From CAYFZR01 sp046760505 [NCBI: Candidatus Hydrothermarchaeota archaeon] (GTDB lineage Archaea > CAYFZR01), in the NCBI GenBank assembly GCA_046760505.1, contig JBHIEG010000016.1, positions 1 through 43,189 of the forward strand: DNA of 43,189 nucleotides, in the 5' to 3' direction. Of this stretch, positions 33,961 to 41,562 are shown in pieces. Every line of letters begins with the position of its first letter. The first letter of the stretch is position 1. The position numbers were made by a program, and so were the translations under genes. The notes under the pieces are model-generated. The model saw nothing but the letters and a program-made list of their open reading frames with translations. It made no database searches and had not been told where the DNA came from.

Positions 33961-35400
33961 CTATCCGTTCTTGGTTTTTCTGTATGTATGGTAGTTTACG
34001 TATATCTTTCTTTTCAGCTGTTCCTGTACTGTTATACCCTCTTTCCATAAGATAGGCTCTTCAGTTCTCCACAGGAAGGCATCGGCCCCTGCGCCAGAGC
34101 CAAATGCTACGTGCAGGATTAGTTCATTGTCCCTGGCATGATCAAAAATGTTTGCGAGTCCGATTAAGGTTGAAGCGGAGTACGCATTCCCTATCCAGTC
34201 AGCAACGAATCCCAGTTTATACTGTTCCCATGTAAAACCAAGTCTCTGAGCCGCTTTCCAGGGGAATTTTCCGTTTGGCTGATGCAAAACAACGTGATCT
34301 ATTTCATGAGGTTCTATGCCAGTTCTTTCCATCAGGTTAATTGCTGCGGCCTGCGTATGCTTAAAGTAGGCTGGATCTCCTGTGAAACCGCCTCCGTGTC
34401 TCGGAAATGGAGAGCCTTCCCTTCTCCAGAAATCCGGAATGTCCGTTGTATAAGGTTCATATGCTTCCAGACTTGCTATCACATCATATTTACCGAATAT
34501 AAATGCGGCTGCACCGCATCCCACCGTGTTGTCTAGAACGTCTCCCTCTTCTGCCTGAGAATTATCTGCTCCCACCACCATTGAGTAGTCGCATTCAAAG
34601 TATCCATTCTCTACCACGCTCAGTGCATAGATAAATCCTCCAGTCGCTGCCTTACAGGCGCATTCCATGTCGTGGGCTTCTACTCTTGGAGTGGCTCCAA
34701 TGGCCTCTGCTACGGTGATTGCACTCGGTTTTACCGCGTAAGGAGGGCTTTCTGAACCAAATCTAATGGATCCAATCTCACTTCCATCTATACAGGCATA
34801 TTTTAAGGCATTTTTTGCTGCATCTACTCCTATCGTGGTGGTATCCTGATCCGGAGCCAGTACAGCCTTTTCTTTAAAACCGGTTTGATTAATAAGAATC
34901 TTTGGATCTTTCTTCATCTCTTTGGCCATTTCCTCCATTTTAATCCTGTATTTCGGTATATGAACCCCATATCCAACTATGCCTGCCCTATCAAACTTTT
35001 TAACTGGATTTTTTTTCTTGAATGATTTACTGCCCTGCTTGGGTCTAAATGCGAGACCGTATTTGATCACACCCTCCTTGGTTTCTCCAAGCCTTCTGAA
35101 CGTTGGCTCCAGTTCCATGCCTATCTCTGGCTCGCGATCCATATCTGTCAGATAGGTAGAAACTTTGGCTCCATCGATTTCGACTATTGCGCAATAATAT
35201 AAGAATCCATTTTCCACCTTTTTGCTGTAAGAATATAAACTCGCATCCTTCCACATCAGGGATTCGTAGATTACTTCTCCTTCCCTTCCCCTGCCTGTAT
35301 CTATGTACCTCGGCGGGATGCTTAATCCTCTAGATTCATCCTTGCTCGCAATGAGCCTGTAGTACTCAGGTATATTTCTCCAAGATTTGGGCAAACTCAT
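33961..35400 (-). CDS. DUF35 (OB-fold) domain fused to an archaeal HMG-CoA synthase-like domain
   Basis: The 479-residue protein has two parts. Residues 1-125 match a DUF35 acyl-CoA-binding OB-fold (PKSWRNIPEYYRLIASKDE...GMELEPTFRRLG...YGLAFRPK), but the zinc-ribbon cysteines usual in DUF35 are missing. Residues 137-470 match archaeal HMG-CoA synthase (AGIVGYGVHIPKYRI...), with catalytic Cys249 in MECACKAATGG, VVGADNSQAEEGDVLD, and His in VVLHQPNGKFPWKAA. In archaea thiolase, DUF35 and HMGCS are normally separate subunits of one complex that makes HMG-CoA for isoprenoids. Here the thiolase gene lies 2 nt upstream, and GGAGGT sits 6 nt before the ATG. Another acyl-CoA condensation is possible. 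Confidence 0.85.
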   Translation of the reverse strand: MSLPKSWRNIPEYYRLIASKDESRGLSIPPRYIDTGRGREGEVIYESLMWKDASLYSYSKKVENGFLYYCAIVEIDGAKVSTYLTDMDREPEIGMELEPTFRRLGETKEGVIKYGLAFRPKQGSKSFKKKNPVKKFDRAGIVGYGVHIPKYRIKMEEMAKEMKKDPKILINQTGFKEKAVLAPDQDTTTIGVDAAKNALKYACIDGSEIGSIRFGSESPPYAVKPSAITVAEAIGATPRVEAHDMECACKAATGGFIYALSVVENGYFECDYSMVVGADNSQAEEGDVLDNTVGCGAAAFIFGKYDVIASLEAYEPYTTDIPDFWRREGSPFPRHGGGFTGDPAYFKHTQAAAINLMERTGIEPHEIDHVVLHQPNGKFPWKAAQRLGFTWEQYKLGFVADWIGNAYSASTLIGLANIFDHARDNELILHVAFGSGAGADAFLWRTEEPILWKEGITVQEQLKRKIYVNYHTYRKTKNG

Positions 35401-35402
35401 CT

Positions 35403-36626
35403 CTAAACCTCCAGTATCTGACAGGTCACGTCTCCGCCCACTCCGCCAATGTTCTGTACCATGCCGACTGCTGGATCTTCACCGAGGGAAGAATTCACCG
35501 GATGATCGAATTTACCATAGACCGGGTGTTTCTTATCATATCTTAACTGCAGATAGATCTCCACCAACTGTCTCACTCCGGTAGCCCCGACAGCATGACC
35601 GTGAGCCTTTAAACCTCCTCCACAGTTGAATATTTTCTCTCCGTATCTTGTTTTTATCACCACATGCTTTGCATCTGGATCAAAGCTTTCCTCGATGATT
35701 TTACCGCCTTCTCCCTTCTCACAAAACCCTAGGTCTTCTATTGACAGTATACCGAGAATGGAGAATGCGTCGTGAATCTCGCATATGTTTACATCTCTCA
35801 GCGTTTTATTAGCCTCCTTCAGCGCTGTTCTGCTCGCCACTATTGAGGCCTCGATGGTGGTGATGTCTTTTCTTGCAGACAGGTTAATCGAATCAGTTGC
35901 ATGTCCACATCCGGTTATGAAAACAGGGTCTTCGAAATCTTTAGCAAGTTCAGGATTAACGAGTATTGCCGCTGCAGCCCCATCCGAAACCGGGGAGCAA
36001 TCGTATAGTGTGAGCGGCTCGGATATGTATTCTAACTCTAGGATATCTTCGACCTTTACCTGATTTCTAAACTGCGCTTTTTCGTTGTCTCTAGCATGCT
36101 TATGGTTCATTACACTCATCATGGCTAGATGCTCTCTTTTGGTGCCGTACTCGTACATGTGTCTACTAGCCACATTCGCATTTAGATCTATGAAGTTGAA
36201 GTGATAGTCTCTCTCCCTTGAACTTGCAGCACTAGATAGAGCAAGCGTGGCATCACTATCTGTGAGTTTTTCAACTCCCCCCAGAAGAACCACATCAAAC
36301 TTTCCGGATCTTATTCCCTGTATTGCAAGATCTATTGCCACGCCTCCTGAGGCGCATGCGGCTTCAGGTCTATATATAGGTATTTTGTATTCATCGAGTC
36401 CGAAGGCCTCTGATACAACACATGCGATAGATCCCTGATGTGTTGCAATTTCCGGCACAAAGGAACCCATGTATATGGCGTCAAGATCTTTTCTCTCTAT
36501 TCCCGCATCAATGAGAGCATGCAGACCAGCCTCTCTTGCCAGTTCCTCCAGATCTTTATCGTAGTGGTGTCCGAACTTCGTCCATCCCACGCCAACTATG
36601 GCGGCCTGAGCATTATTTGGTATCAT
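35403..36626 (-). CDS. Thiolase (acetyl-CoA acetyltransferase-like, SCP2-thiolase group)
   Basis: The 407-residue enzyme joins or cleaves acyl-CoAs; in archaeal HMG-CoA synthesis it makes acetoacetyl-CoA from two acetyl-CoA. The nucleophile Cys91 is in RPEAACASGG, the catalytic His in CEIHDAFSILG, and a third motif is GGGLKAHGHAVGATG, as in the SCP2-thiolase-like archaeal branch. The C-terminal NIGGVGGDVTCQILEV lacks the usual CxG acid-base motif, as in that branch. The start is ATG 36626, with a TATA-like CTATAAAAG about 28 nt upstream, so the transcript is probably leaderless. It is first in an operon with the DUF35-HMGCS fusion and a hypothetical gene. Confidence 0.88.
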   Translation of the reverse strand: MIPNNAQAAIVGVGWTKFGHHYDKDLEELAREAGLHALIDAGIERKDLDAIYMGSFVPEIATHQGSIACVVSEAFGLDEYKIPIYRPEAACASGGVAIDLAIQGIRSGKFDVVLLGGVEKLTDSDATLALSSAASSRERDYHFNFIDLNANVASRHMYEYGTKREHLAMMSVMNHKHARDNEKAQFRNQVKVEDILELEYISEPLTLYDCSPVSDGAAAAILVNPELAKDFEDPVFITGCGHATDSINLSARKDITTIEASIVASRTALKEANKTLRDVNICEIHDAFSILGILSIEDLGFCEKGEGGKIIEESFDPDAKHVVIKTRYGEKIFNCGGGLKAHGHAVGATGVRQLVEIYLQLRYDKKHPVYGKFDHPVNSSLGEDPAVGMVQNIGGVGGDVTCQILEV

Positions 36627-36661
36627 GCCATCTTCAGTGATTCATGAGACTTTTATAGGTT

Positions 36662-36685
36662 TTTGTCGAAACTTTTCATGACAAA
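36662..36685. promoter_or_regulatory. Dyad upstream of the thiolase promoter
   Basis: TTTGTC and GACAAA form a perfect 6-bp inverted pair separated by 12 bp, immediately upstream of the thiolase TATA-like box. The spacing is typical of a site for a dimeric regulator. The binding protein is unknown. Confidence 0.4.
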
Positions 36686-36967
36686 TGCCTAAGTGATTGA
36701 AATTCCCTTGTTGATCCAAAATACCATTAAAATGAAGTCATTTTTGTTTCAATTCTAATTTAATGGAATGGATTCATGAAAATATCTGTTAAAATTGATT
36801 TTTTTATAACCTTTCGAGATAATTGAAAGGTGAAAACCCTCAAAACAATGTTTTTCCGTTCATATCACTGTATATTTGTTCAAAAATTATTAATAACTCG
36901 TTTTAGTTATTTTTCTTATTAAAGACTTAACAGAAACGCTTGCAACTATTTTAACTCTTTTCAAAAT

Positions 36968-36989
36968 TTGTCGAATATTTTTTCGACAA
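36968..36989 (-). terminator. Hairpin directly after the hdrB stop codon
   Basis: TTGTCGA and TCGACAA form a perfect 7-bp stem with an 8-nt A/T loop, ending at the base next to the TAA of hdrB. It is followed in gene direction by ATTTTGAAAAG, only a weak T-run. It may end transcription of hdrBC or protect the 3' end. Confidence 0.45.
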
Positions 36990-37859
36990 TTACTGTATGG
37001 ATGTTTTTAACCTCTTCAATTCTCTTCTGAGTGCAGCCGTAGAGGTTAAGTGCGTATGCAATCCGAGTTGCTTGTCTTTTATGCCAAGAGCAAGTCCTAT
37101 CAACTGGGTCAGGTGTAACACAGGAATCTCGAATCTCTTCAATTTCACCTGAGACTGGTCCAGTTGAATGTGGCAGAAGGGGCAGATATTAACTATGCAG
37201 TCGACCCTTGCATCTTCGATGTATTCCAACTTTTTTTCAGCGATTTCGAGGGAAATTTTCTCATTTCCGCTCCAAAGTCCTCCACCTGCTCCGCAGCAAG
37301 TAAGCCTATCCCTGAATTCCACGCTTTCACAGCCGAGCATCTCTATAAATTCATCCAGTTCCTCTGGATTTTCTGAATTGTATCTGCAGAACATGCTCGG
37401 TTTTAGGTAGTGACAGCCGTAGTGTGCGGCAACCTTTAATCCAAGGTCAAATTTCTTGTTTTTTTCGATTTCCGGTCTTAATTCATCCAGGACGTCCAAA
37501 AAATGAATTACTCTGACATTTCCATCATATCTAAGTCCTATGGCTTTTAGATTTTCATTTATCATCTCTCTTTTCTCATCTTCCTTCAGCATATGGTTGG
37601 AGTGACTCAGGGATCCATAGCAGCCGTTACAGATAACGAGTATATCCAGACCTTCTCTTTCAGAGAGGCTCAGGTTTCTCGCGCCTATCGAGAGCCATGC
37701 TTCCTGATCATAACTTCTGAGAACGCCCGGGGCAGGACAGCATGAAAAACGCAGGTCTATCAGTTCAACACCAAGCCGTTTAAAGATAAGTCTTGCTGAG
37801 TTTTCTATGGAGGGATAAACGTTCTTAGCTAGGCAACCGGGAAAGAACGAGTACTTCAA
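36990..37859 (-). CDS. hdrB: Heterodisulfide reductase subunit B-like protein
   Basis: The 289-residue protein has two CCG domains: FPGC...FSCCPAPG...CNGC and HYGC...LTCCGAGGG...CPFC. In methanogens HdrB holds two noncubane [4Fe-4S] clusters that split the CoM-S-S-CoB disulfide; relatives in non-methanogens act on other or unknown disulfides. CCPAPG in place of the common CCG(S/A)P is typical of true HdrB. The start is TTG 37859, supported by AGGTGAT overlapping the end of hdrC. It is directly downstream of hdrC (4 nt), giving an hdrCB operon with no hdrA in the window. The last 40 residues are a basic tail. Confidence 0.9.
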   Translation of the reverse strand: MKYSFFPGCLAKNVYPSIENSARLIFKRLGVELIDLRFSCCPAPGVLRSYDQEAWLSIGARNLSLSEREGLDILVICNGCYGSLSHSNHMLKEDEKREMINENLKAIGLRYDGNVRVIHFLDVLDELRPEIEKNKKFDLGLKVAAHYGCHYLKPSMFCRYNSENPEELDEFIEMLGCESVEFRDRLTCCGAGGGLWSGNEKISLEIAEKKLEYIEDARVDCIVNICPFCHIQLDQSQVKLKRFEIPVLHLTQLIGLALGIKDKQLGLHTHLTSTAALRRELKRLKTSIQ

Positions 37860-37863
37860 GTTA

Positions 37864-38340
37864 TCACCTTGCCAGCGAAAAAATTTTGTATTTTTCTATG
37901 AGTTTTCTGAACGCTTCAAGTTCTTCTTTACTCGCAGATACATCAAGGGGCTCCTTTCTCAGTCCAAGCATTATCCTGTACTTCACTGTATCGGGAGACA
38001 GTGGAAATACGGTTCCGGTATCGTACAGATTTTTTATCGCTGTTTTGTGGATTTTTGGATATTTTTCCCTTTTAAATGCTTCATTTCTGAATTCCAACAC
38101 TGCATCCACCGTATTAACACCCTTCGGGCATCTCTCAGTGCATGTGTAGCAGGTTGTGCAGAACCACAGTTCCTCTAAATGAAGGATGTCCTCACCCTCA
38201 TAGGCACGGTATATCATGTCTCTTATTCTCATGCGCGAGATGTTTCCAAGGGGGCAACTCGCGGTACATTTGCCGCACTGGATGCATTTCCATATGCTTG
38301 TATCCTCCAGTATTTCAACGATCTCGGGAGGAATTTTCAA
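37864..38340 (-). CDS. hdrC: Heterodisulfide reductase subunit C-like ferredoxin
   Basis: The 158-residue protein carries two [4Fe-4S] motifs, CIQCGKCTASCPLG (residues about 20-33) and CTTCYTCTERCPKG (about 62-75), then a helical C-terminal part, as in HdrC. It relays electrons from HdrA to HdrB in known complexes. The start is TTG 38340, preceded by GGGGTGAT; no ATG in frame fits better. It is the first gene of the hdrCB operon. HdrA, MvhD or other electron-input subunits are absent from the window, so the electron donor must be encoded elsewhere or be a ferredoxin or CODH. Confidence 0.9.
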   Translation of the reverse strand: MKIPPEIVEILEDTSIWKCIQCGKCTASCPLGNISRMRIRDMIYRAYEGEDILHLEELWFCTTCYTCTERCPKGVNTVDAVLEFRNEAFKREKYPKIHKTAIKNLYDTGTVFPLSPDTVKYRIMLGLRKEPLDVSASKEELEAFRKLIEKYKIFSLAR

Positions 38341-38490
38341 TCCATCACCCCTGAATGTGCAAGTTGAATCTATGAGCGGTTAAATACTTTACACTTGAGG
38401 CAAAATTTAAATTAGAAAATAATTGTAAAGAAACTGGTGTAATTCTGGCAAATTTTTATTAGAAAGCATTTTCTGTTATAAGAGTAAAAG

Positions 38491-38607
38491 ATGGTGAATA
38501 TCAGTATGGAAAAAGACCGCATAATTGAGAAATCGAAAGACCTTAGAACAGCCTACCTCAGGGAATTTGACGATCTGAAAAAATTTCTGGGCGATAAATT
38601 TGAGTAA
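38491..38607 (+). CDS. Very small helical protein overlapping a winged-helix gene
   Basis: ATG 38491 opens a 38-residue frame, MVNISMEKDRIIEKSKDL... ending FLGDKFE. It is highly charged and predicted to be a single amphipathic helix. The frame's last 8 bases overlap the TTG start of the winged-helix gene, so translation could be coupled. A TATA-like stretch (AAATTTTTATTAG) lies about 35 nt upstream. It may be a genuine small protein, or only a leader for the next gene. Confidence 0.4.
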   Translation: MVNISMEKDRIIEKSKDLRTAYLREFDDLKKFLGDKFE

Positions 38608-38917
38608 CTCGAGTTTGGATGATTACCCGGCGATATACAAACATCTGTTCAGAAGCAAATATACTGCTCTAGCTCTTTTAGCCTTAATCGAAAACGATGG
38701 AAGGCTCGAAAGACCCAGACTCCGCGAACTCGTGGATTGCAGGGATTTTAACAAGTATGTAATGGTCCCCCTCATAGATATGGGATTCATAGAGGTTGAT
38801 CAGGATAGAACCAAGTATCCTTACAGAACTTATGTTAATCTGACCGAAAAAGGAAAGAGAATCGCTCAAAAATTGAGCAGGATGATTGATGAGATCAGCC
38901 CTACTTTGATCAATTGA
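38600..38917 (+). CDS. Winged-helix protein, copy A
   Basis: The 105-residue protein is a single winged-helix DNA-binding domain of MarR/PadR type: YTALALLALIENDGRLERPRLRELV (helices 1-2), NKYVMVPLIDMGFIEV (recognition region) and a wing TKYPYRTYVNLTEKGKRIAQKL. It starts at TTG 38600, with GGGCGAT before it. Residues 12-86 are identical in amino acids to copy B downstream, while the N-terminal 11 and C-terminal 19 residues differ. The target is unknown; it and copy B could bind the same site and form mixed dimers. Confidence 0.7.
   Translation: MSNSSLDDYPAIYKHLFRSKYTALALLALIENDGRLERPRLRELVDCRDFNKYVMVPLIDMGFIEVDQDRTKYPYRTYVNLTEKGKRIAQKLSRMIDEISPTLIN
38633..38858 (+). repeat. 226-bp direct repeat, copy A
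   Basis: This block matches 39070-39295 with one difference, T versus C at 38818 (TAT/TAC, both Tyr). It covers the core of the winged-helix gene. The repeat unit is offset by 437 bp. Confidence 0.95.
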
Positions 38918-39039
38918 AGAGTCCACAGGAACATAAACTCCTTAGTTTCCAAAATCTGGAATTAAATTGATCATACAACATCATTTAATGTTTCTTCTGA
39001 GAAAAATGCATAAATAATAAGAGGTAAAAAAGAGAGGTC

Positions 39040-39366
39040 ATGCCAAGGTCATTGGAAATCTATCCCGAAATATACAAACATCTGTTCAGAAGCAAATATA
39101 CTGCTCTAGCTCTTTTAGCCTTAATCGAAAACGATGGAAGGCTCGAAAGACCCAGACTCCGCGAACTCGTGGATTGCAGGGATTTTAACAAGTATGTAAT
39201 GGTCCCCCTCATAGATATGGGATTCATAGAGGTTGATCAGGATAGAACCAAGTACCCTTACAGAACTTATGTTAATCTGACCGAAAAAGGAAAGATAGTT
39301 GCAGAGAATGTAAAGAGATTCGTGTATGAAATAAATGAGGTAAAACTTCCGGAAATCCTCGATTAA
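39040..39366 (+). CDS. Winged-helix protein, copy B
   Basis: The 108-residue protein shares its core (residues about 11-85) with copy A at the DNA level, but starts MPRSLEIYPE and ends IVAENVKRFVYEINEVKLPEILD. It has the same winged helix and probably the same DNA target. The start is ATG 39040, with a TATA-like ATAAATAAT box about 25 nt upstream. The differing ends suggest the core was copied over an older, diverged paralogue, or that the ends have been exchanged. The PD-(D/E)XK gene follows after 77 nt. Confidence 0.72.
   Translation: MPRSLEIYPEIYKHLFRSKYTALALLALIENDGRLERPRLRELVDCRDFNKYVMVPLIDMGFIEVDQDRTKYPYRTYVNLTEKGKIVAENVKRFVYEINEVKLPEILD
39070..39295 (+). repeat. 226-bp direct repeat, copy B
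   Basis: Second copy of the block at 38633-38858, 225 of 226 bases identical. The flanks on both sides show no such similarity, so the boundaries are sharp and lie within both genes. Confidence 0.95.
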
Positions 39367-39443
39367 GGCTAAAAAATAACCACTCCCCTTTTTTTATTTT
39401 ACTCAATGGAAAATTAAAATACGAGGGGAGACAATCTCTTCTC

Positions 39444-40091
39444 ATGAGGGGCTACAGTGCTGAGAAAATTGCAGGTTTCATACTGGAGTCAATGGGTTAT
39501 AAAGTTTTGGAAAAAAATGTTCCGGTAACGATAGATGGTATAGAAGTAAGTGAAGTGGATTTTATTGTGGAGAAGGATGGAGAATCTTTTGCGGTTGAGG
39601 CAAAGTCCGGAAATGCCAACGTTTCAGACATAAGACAGGCCTACTCGAACGCCAAATTAATCGGAAAAAAACCGCTGATCGTCTGCAAGGACTTTTCTGA
39701 TATCTCAGCCGAGTCTTTAGCAAAGGAATTCGAAGTAGAGGTTATAAGATATTCAAGGATCTTTCTCGTGGAGCCTGAAGAAATCTATAATTTACTGAGA
39801 AGGATAATTCTGGACGTAATTGAGGAGTACGGTGTTTTGAGAAGACCCGTATTTCTGAAGGAAGAGGAAAAAATACACCTGGAAAAGATAGTTTCAGTTG
39901 AAAGACCTGATGAAATAGATAACCTGGGGGAAATATTGAATTATCTGCGCAAAGAAGGAGTTTTACCATCGAGAAGTCTGAGATTTATTGAAATAAAGAG
40001 GATTGCAAGAGCATTACTGGATGAAAACAAATTTTATGAAAAACTCGAAAAAATAGAGAGGAAAATAGATCAGATGGATGATTTATCTTAG
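39444..40091 (+). CDS. PD-(D/E)XK nuclease-like protein
   Basis: The 215-residue protein starts with a restriction-endonuclease-like fold (about 1-110). The catalytic pattern is SEVDFIVEKDGESFAVEAKSG: Asp, then Glu-x-Lys after about a dozen residues, preceded by a helix with YSAEKIAGFILESMGYKVLEK. The C-terminal 100 residues are helical with a coiled-coil-like end (FYEKLEKIERKIDQMDDLS). Related archaeal proteins are called RecB-like or Mrr-like nucleases with unknown targets. A TATA-like box lies about 30 nt before the ATG. It may act in DNA repair or defence; neighbours do not settle it. Confidence 0.75.
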   Translation: MRGYSAEKIAGFILESMGYKVLEKNVPVTIDGIEVSEVDFIVEKDGESFAVEAKSGNANVSDIRQAYSNAKLIGKKPLIVCKDFSDISAESLAKEFEVEVIRYSRIFLVEPEEIYNLLRRIILDVIEEYGVLRRPVFLKEEEKIHLEKIVSVERPDEIDNLGEILNYLRKEGVLPSRSLRFIEIKRIARALLDENKFYEKLEKIERKIDQMDDLS

Positions 40092-40092
40092 T

Positions 40093-40371
40093 TTAGATTG
40101 TTTCCATCTTTTTCCTCAATTCTTTTTTATCTATCACACCCTTCAGGGTATATCTCCCATGTATCCTGATAACCGGAATTTCCTGCCTGTATCTTTCATA
40201 GATCTCCGGGTTCTGTGTTATGTCCACTTTTTTGACATCTAGATTGTAGACATGTCTGAGTTCTTCGATAATTGATTCGGCTTTCTCGCAGAGGGGGCAG
40301 TCCTTTTTTGTATAGAATTCGATGTTTATTCGCACTTCTTTTTTCAATTTCCGTTCCTCCGGAGAGATCAT
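40093..40371 (-). CDS. Glutaredoxin-like protein
   Basis: The 92-residue product is a single thioredoxin-fold domain of the glutaredoxin/DUF836 type, with the redox site TKKDCPLCEKAE (CPLC) and cis-proline loop QEIPVIRIHGRYTLKG. It would reduce small disulfides or proteins in the cytoplasm. It is convergent with the PD-(D/E)XK gene (1 nt apart). A TATA-like TTATAAATAC lies about 25 nt upstream of the ATG. There is no obvious partner. Confidence 0.85.
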   Translation of the reverse strand: MISPEERKLKKEVRINIEFYTKKDCPLCEKAESIIEELRHVYNLDVKKVDITQNPEIYERYRQEIPVIRIHGRYTLKGVIDKKELRKKMETI

Positions 40372-40485
40372 ACACTTTGTCAGAAGCGATATAAAATTAT
40401 AAATACTCTATACACCCTTGAATTTCATGAGATCGCCTCTATGTTTTCTACATATTTAAATCAACTATCCAAAAGAAAATGCAAT

Positions 40486-40758
40486 TTAGGTGATTGGTTC
40501 TTCCCCAAAGTCTGGAATTCGCACCTCAATCCTTTCATGCCTTCTGAGGTTGTATCCGAGATGAGAGAGGCTTTGCAACTCAAAGACTTTTTTCCTTTCC
40601 CTTATTGGGAATCTAGTATCGTCTAAAACACAAATATCAATATCTGAGAGAGGAGTCTCTTTTCCCCTTGCATAGGAACCAAATAAAACAACTCCAAGGG
40701 TAAAAGGTAAATTTATGAGTTTATTCACGTAGTATGAGATTAAATCATCTCTGCACAT
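40486..40758 (-). CDS. MNT-type nucleotidyltransferase, orphan
   Basis: The 90-residue protein has the minimal nucleotidyltransferase fold: LGVVLFGSYARGKETPLSDIDICVLDD, with the GS motif and the Asp pair. A third Asp may be lacking in the short C-terminal part. In HEPN-MNT systems such proteins are antitoxins that modify the HEPN toxin, but no HEPN gene is adjacent on either strand. TTG 40764 is in frame, but a TATA-like box about 24 nt before ATG 40758 supports the ATG. It may be a leftover of a pair like the intact one at 41.0-42.0 kb. Confidence 0.7.
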   Translation of the reverse strand: MCRDDLISYYVNKLINLPFTLGVVLFGSYARGKETPLSDIDICVLDDTRFPIRERKKVFELQSLSHLGYNLRRHERIEVRIPDFGEEPIT

Positions 40759-41055
40759 AGACAAGAGAAGGCATAGTTTTTTAAACTTAAGGGTAAAAAT
40801 AGAAAAGGCGATATCCTTGAATGCCCCTGATTGTAAAAACCGTAAATTTTCCGAAGCATATAGACTTTATCTGCTTGAGAAAATTATGAACGAATCATCG
40901 GTTGTTATGGATGCCTTAAAAAACGGTATTGAACTGAGTCTTTAAGGATAATTGAGTTTATAGGTCTGAGATCGATCTTGCACAGGAATAAATTTTCCGA
41001 AGGGGAACCTGTCTGAAACGAAAAAAGTATATAAAAATACATGTCCCTTAATTTC

Positions 41056-41562
41056 ATGAAAAAGATTCCTGATCTTTATTTGAATTTGATTCTGGCTTAT
41101 TGTAATGAAATAAAGATGCATTTTAACGAGAGATTGTGGTCAATATGCTTATTCGGCTCTGTTGCCAGGGGAAATCCAGATGCTACGAGTGATATAGACA
41201 TACTGATAATCGCCGAAGATCTTGATGAAGACGTGGGTAAAAGGATAAGGGAGACCAACTACATCCATGAGAAACTCAAAAACACCAAGGAATACAGGGA
41301 ACTAAAATCATCAGGAAGATGCGGACTTATATCTGACCTGTTTCTCACTCCAGAGGAAGCAAAAAGAATTCCGCCCATACTCCTTGACGTACTTACGGAT
41401 GGCATCATTTTTTACGACAAAGATGGTTTCCTAAAGAGAGTACTGGATACTTTAGATAAGAAATTGAAGGCTCTGGGCTCCAAAAAGATTTTTACGAAGA
41501 AGGGAAGTTACTACTGGATACTAAAACCAGACATCCAAGTTGGGGAGACTATAGATATATGA
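41056..41562 (+). CDS. MNT nucleotidyltransferase antitoxin of a HEPN-MNT pair
   Basis: The 168-residue protein has the nucleotidyltransferase core WSICLFGSVARGNPDATSDIDILII and a likely third catalytic Asp in CGLISDLFLT, then a C-terminal helical part. In type VII toxin-antitoxin systems this enzyme adds AMP to the HEPN toxin to neutralise it. An in-frame ATG lies at 41041, but the TATA-like box at 41028-41037 is only about 10 nt from it; ATG 41056 has the right distance for a leaderless transcript. The HEPN gene overlaps its stop by 4 nt. Confidence 0.85.
   Translation: MKKIPDLYLNLILAYCNEIKMHFNERLWSICLFGSVARGNPDATSDIDILIIAEDLDEDVGKRIRETNYIHEKLKNTKEYRELKSSGRCGLISDLFLTPEEAKRIPPILLDVLTDGIIFYDKDGFLKRVLDTLDKKLKALGSKKIFTKKGSYYWILKPDIQVGETIDI

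Larger units (their letters stand above)
36627..36989. other. Intergenic region between thiolase and HdrB (363 bp)
   Basis: This AT-rich stretch holds the thiolase promoter (TATA-like box at about 36652-36660), a dyad at 36662-36685 just upstream of it, and the hairpin after hdrB at 36968-36989. I see no open frame of note, no RNA gene and no repeat in the middle part (36690-36960). Confidence 0.6.

Noticed and set aside
40803-40945. Plus-strand frame ending ...MDALKNGIELSL between the MNT genes
   Set aside because: It has only a weak TTG start in frame, no ribosome site and no recognisable domain; could be an antitoxin remnant but support is too thin.
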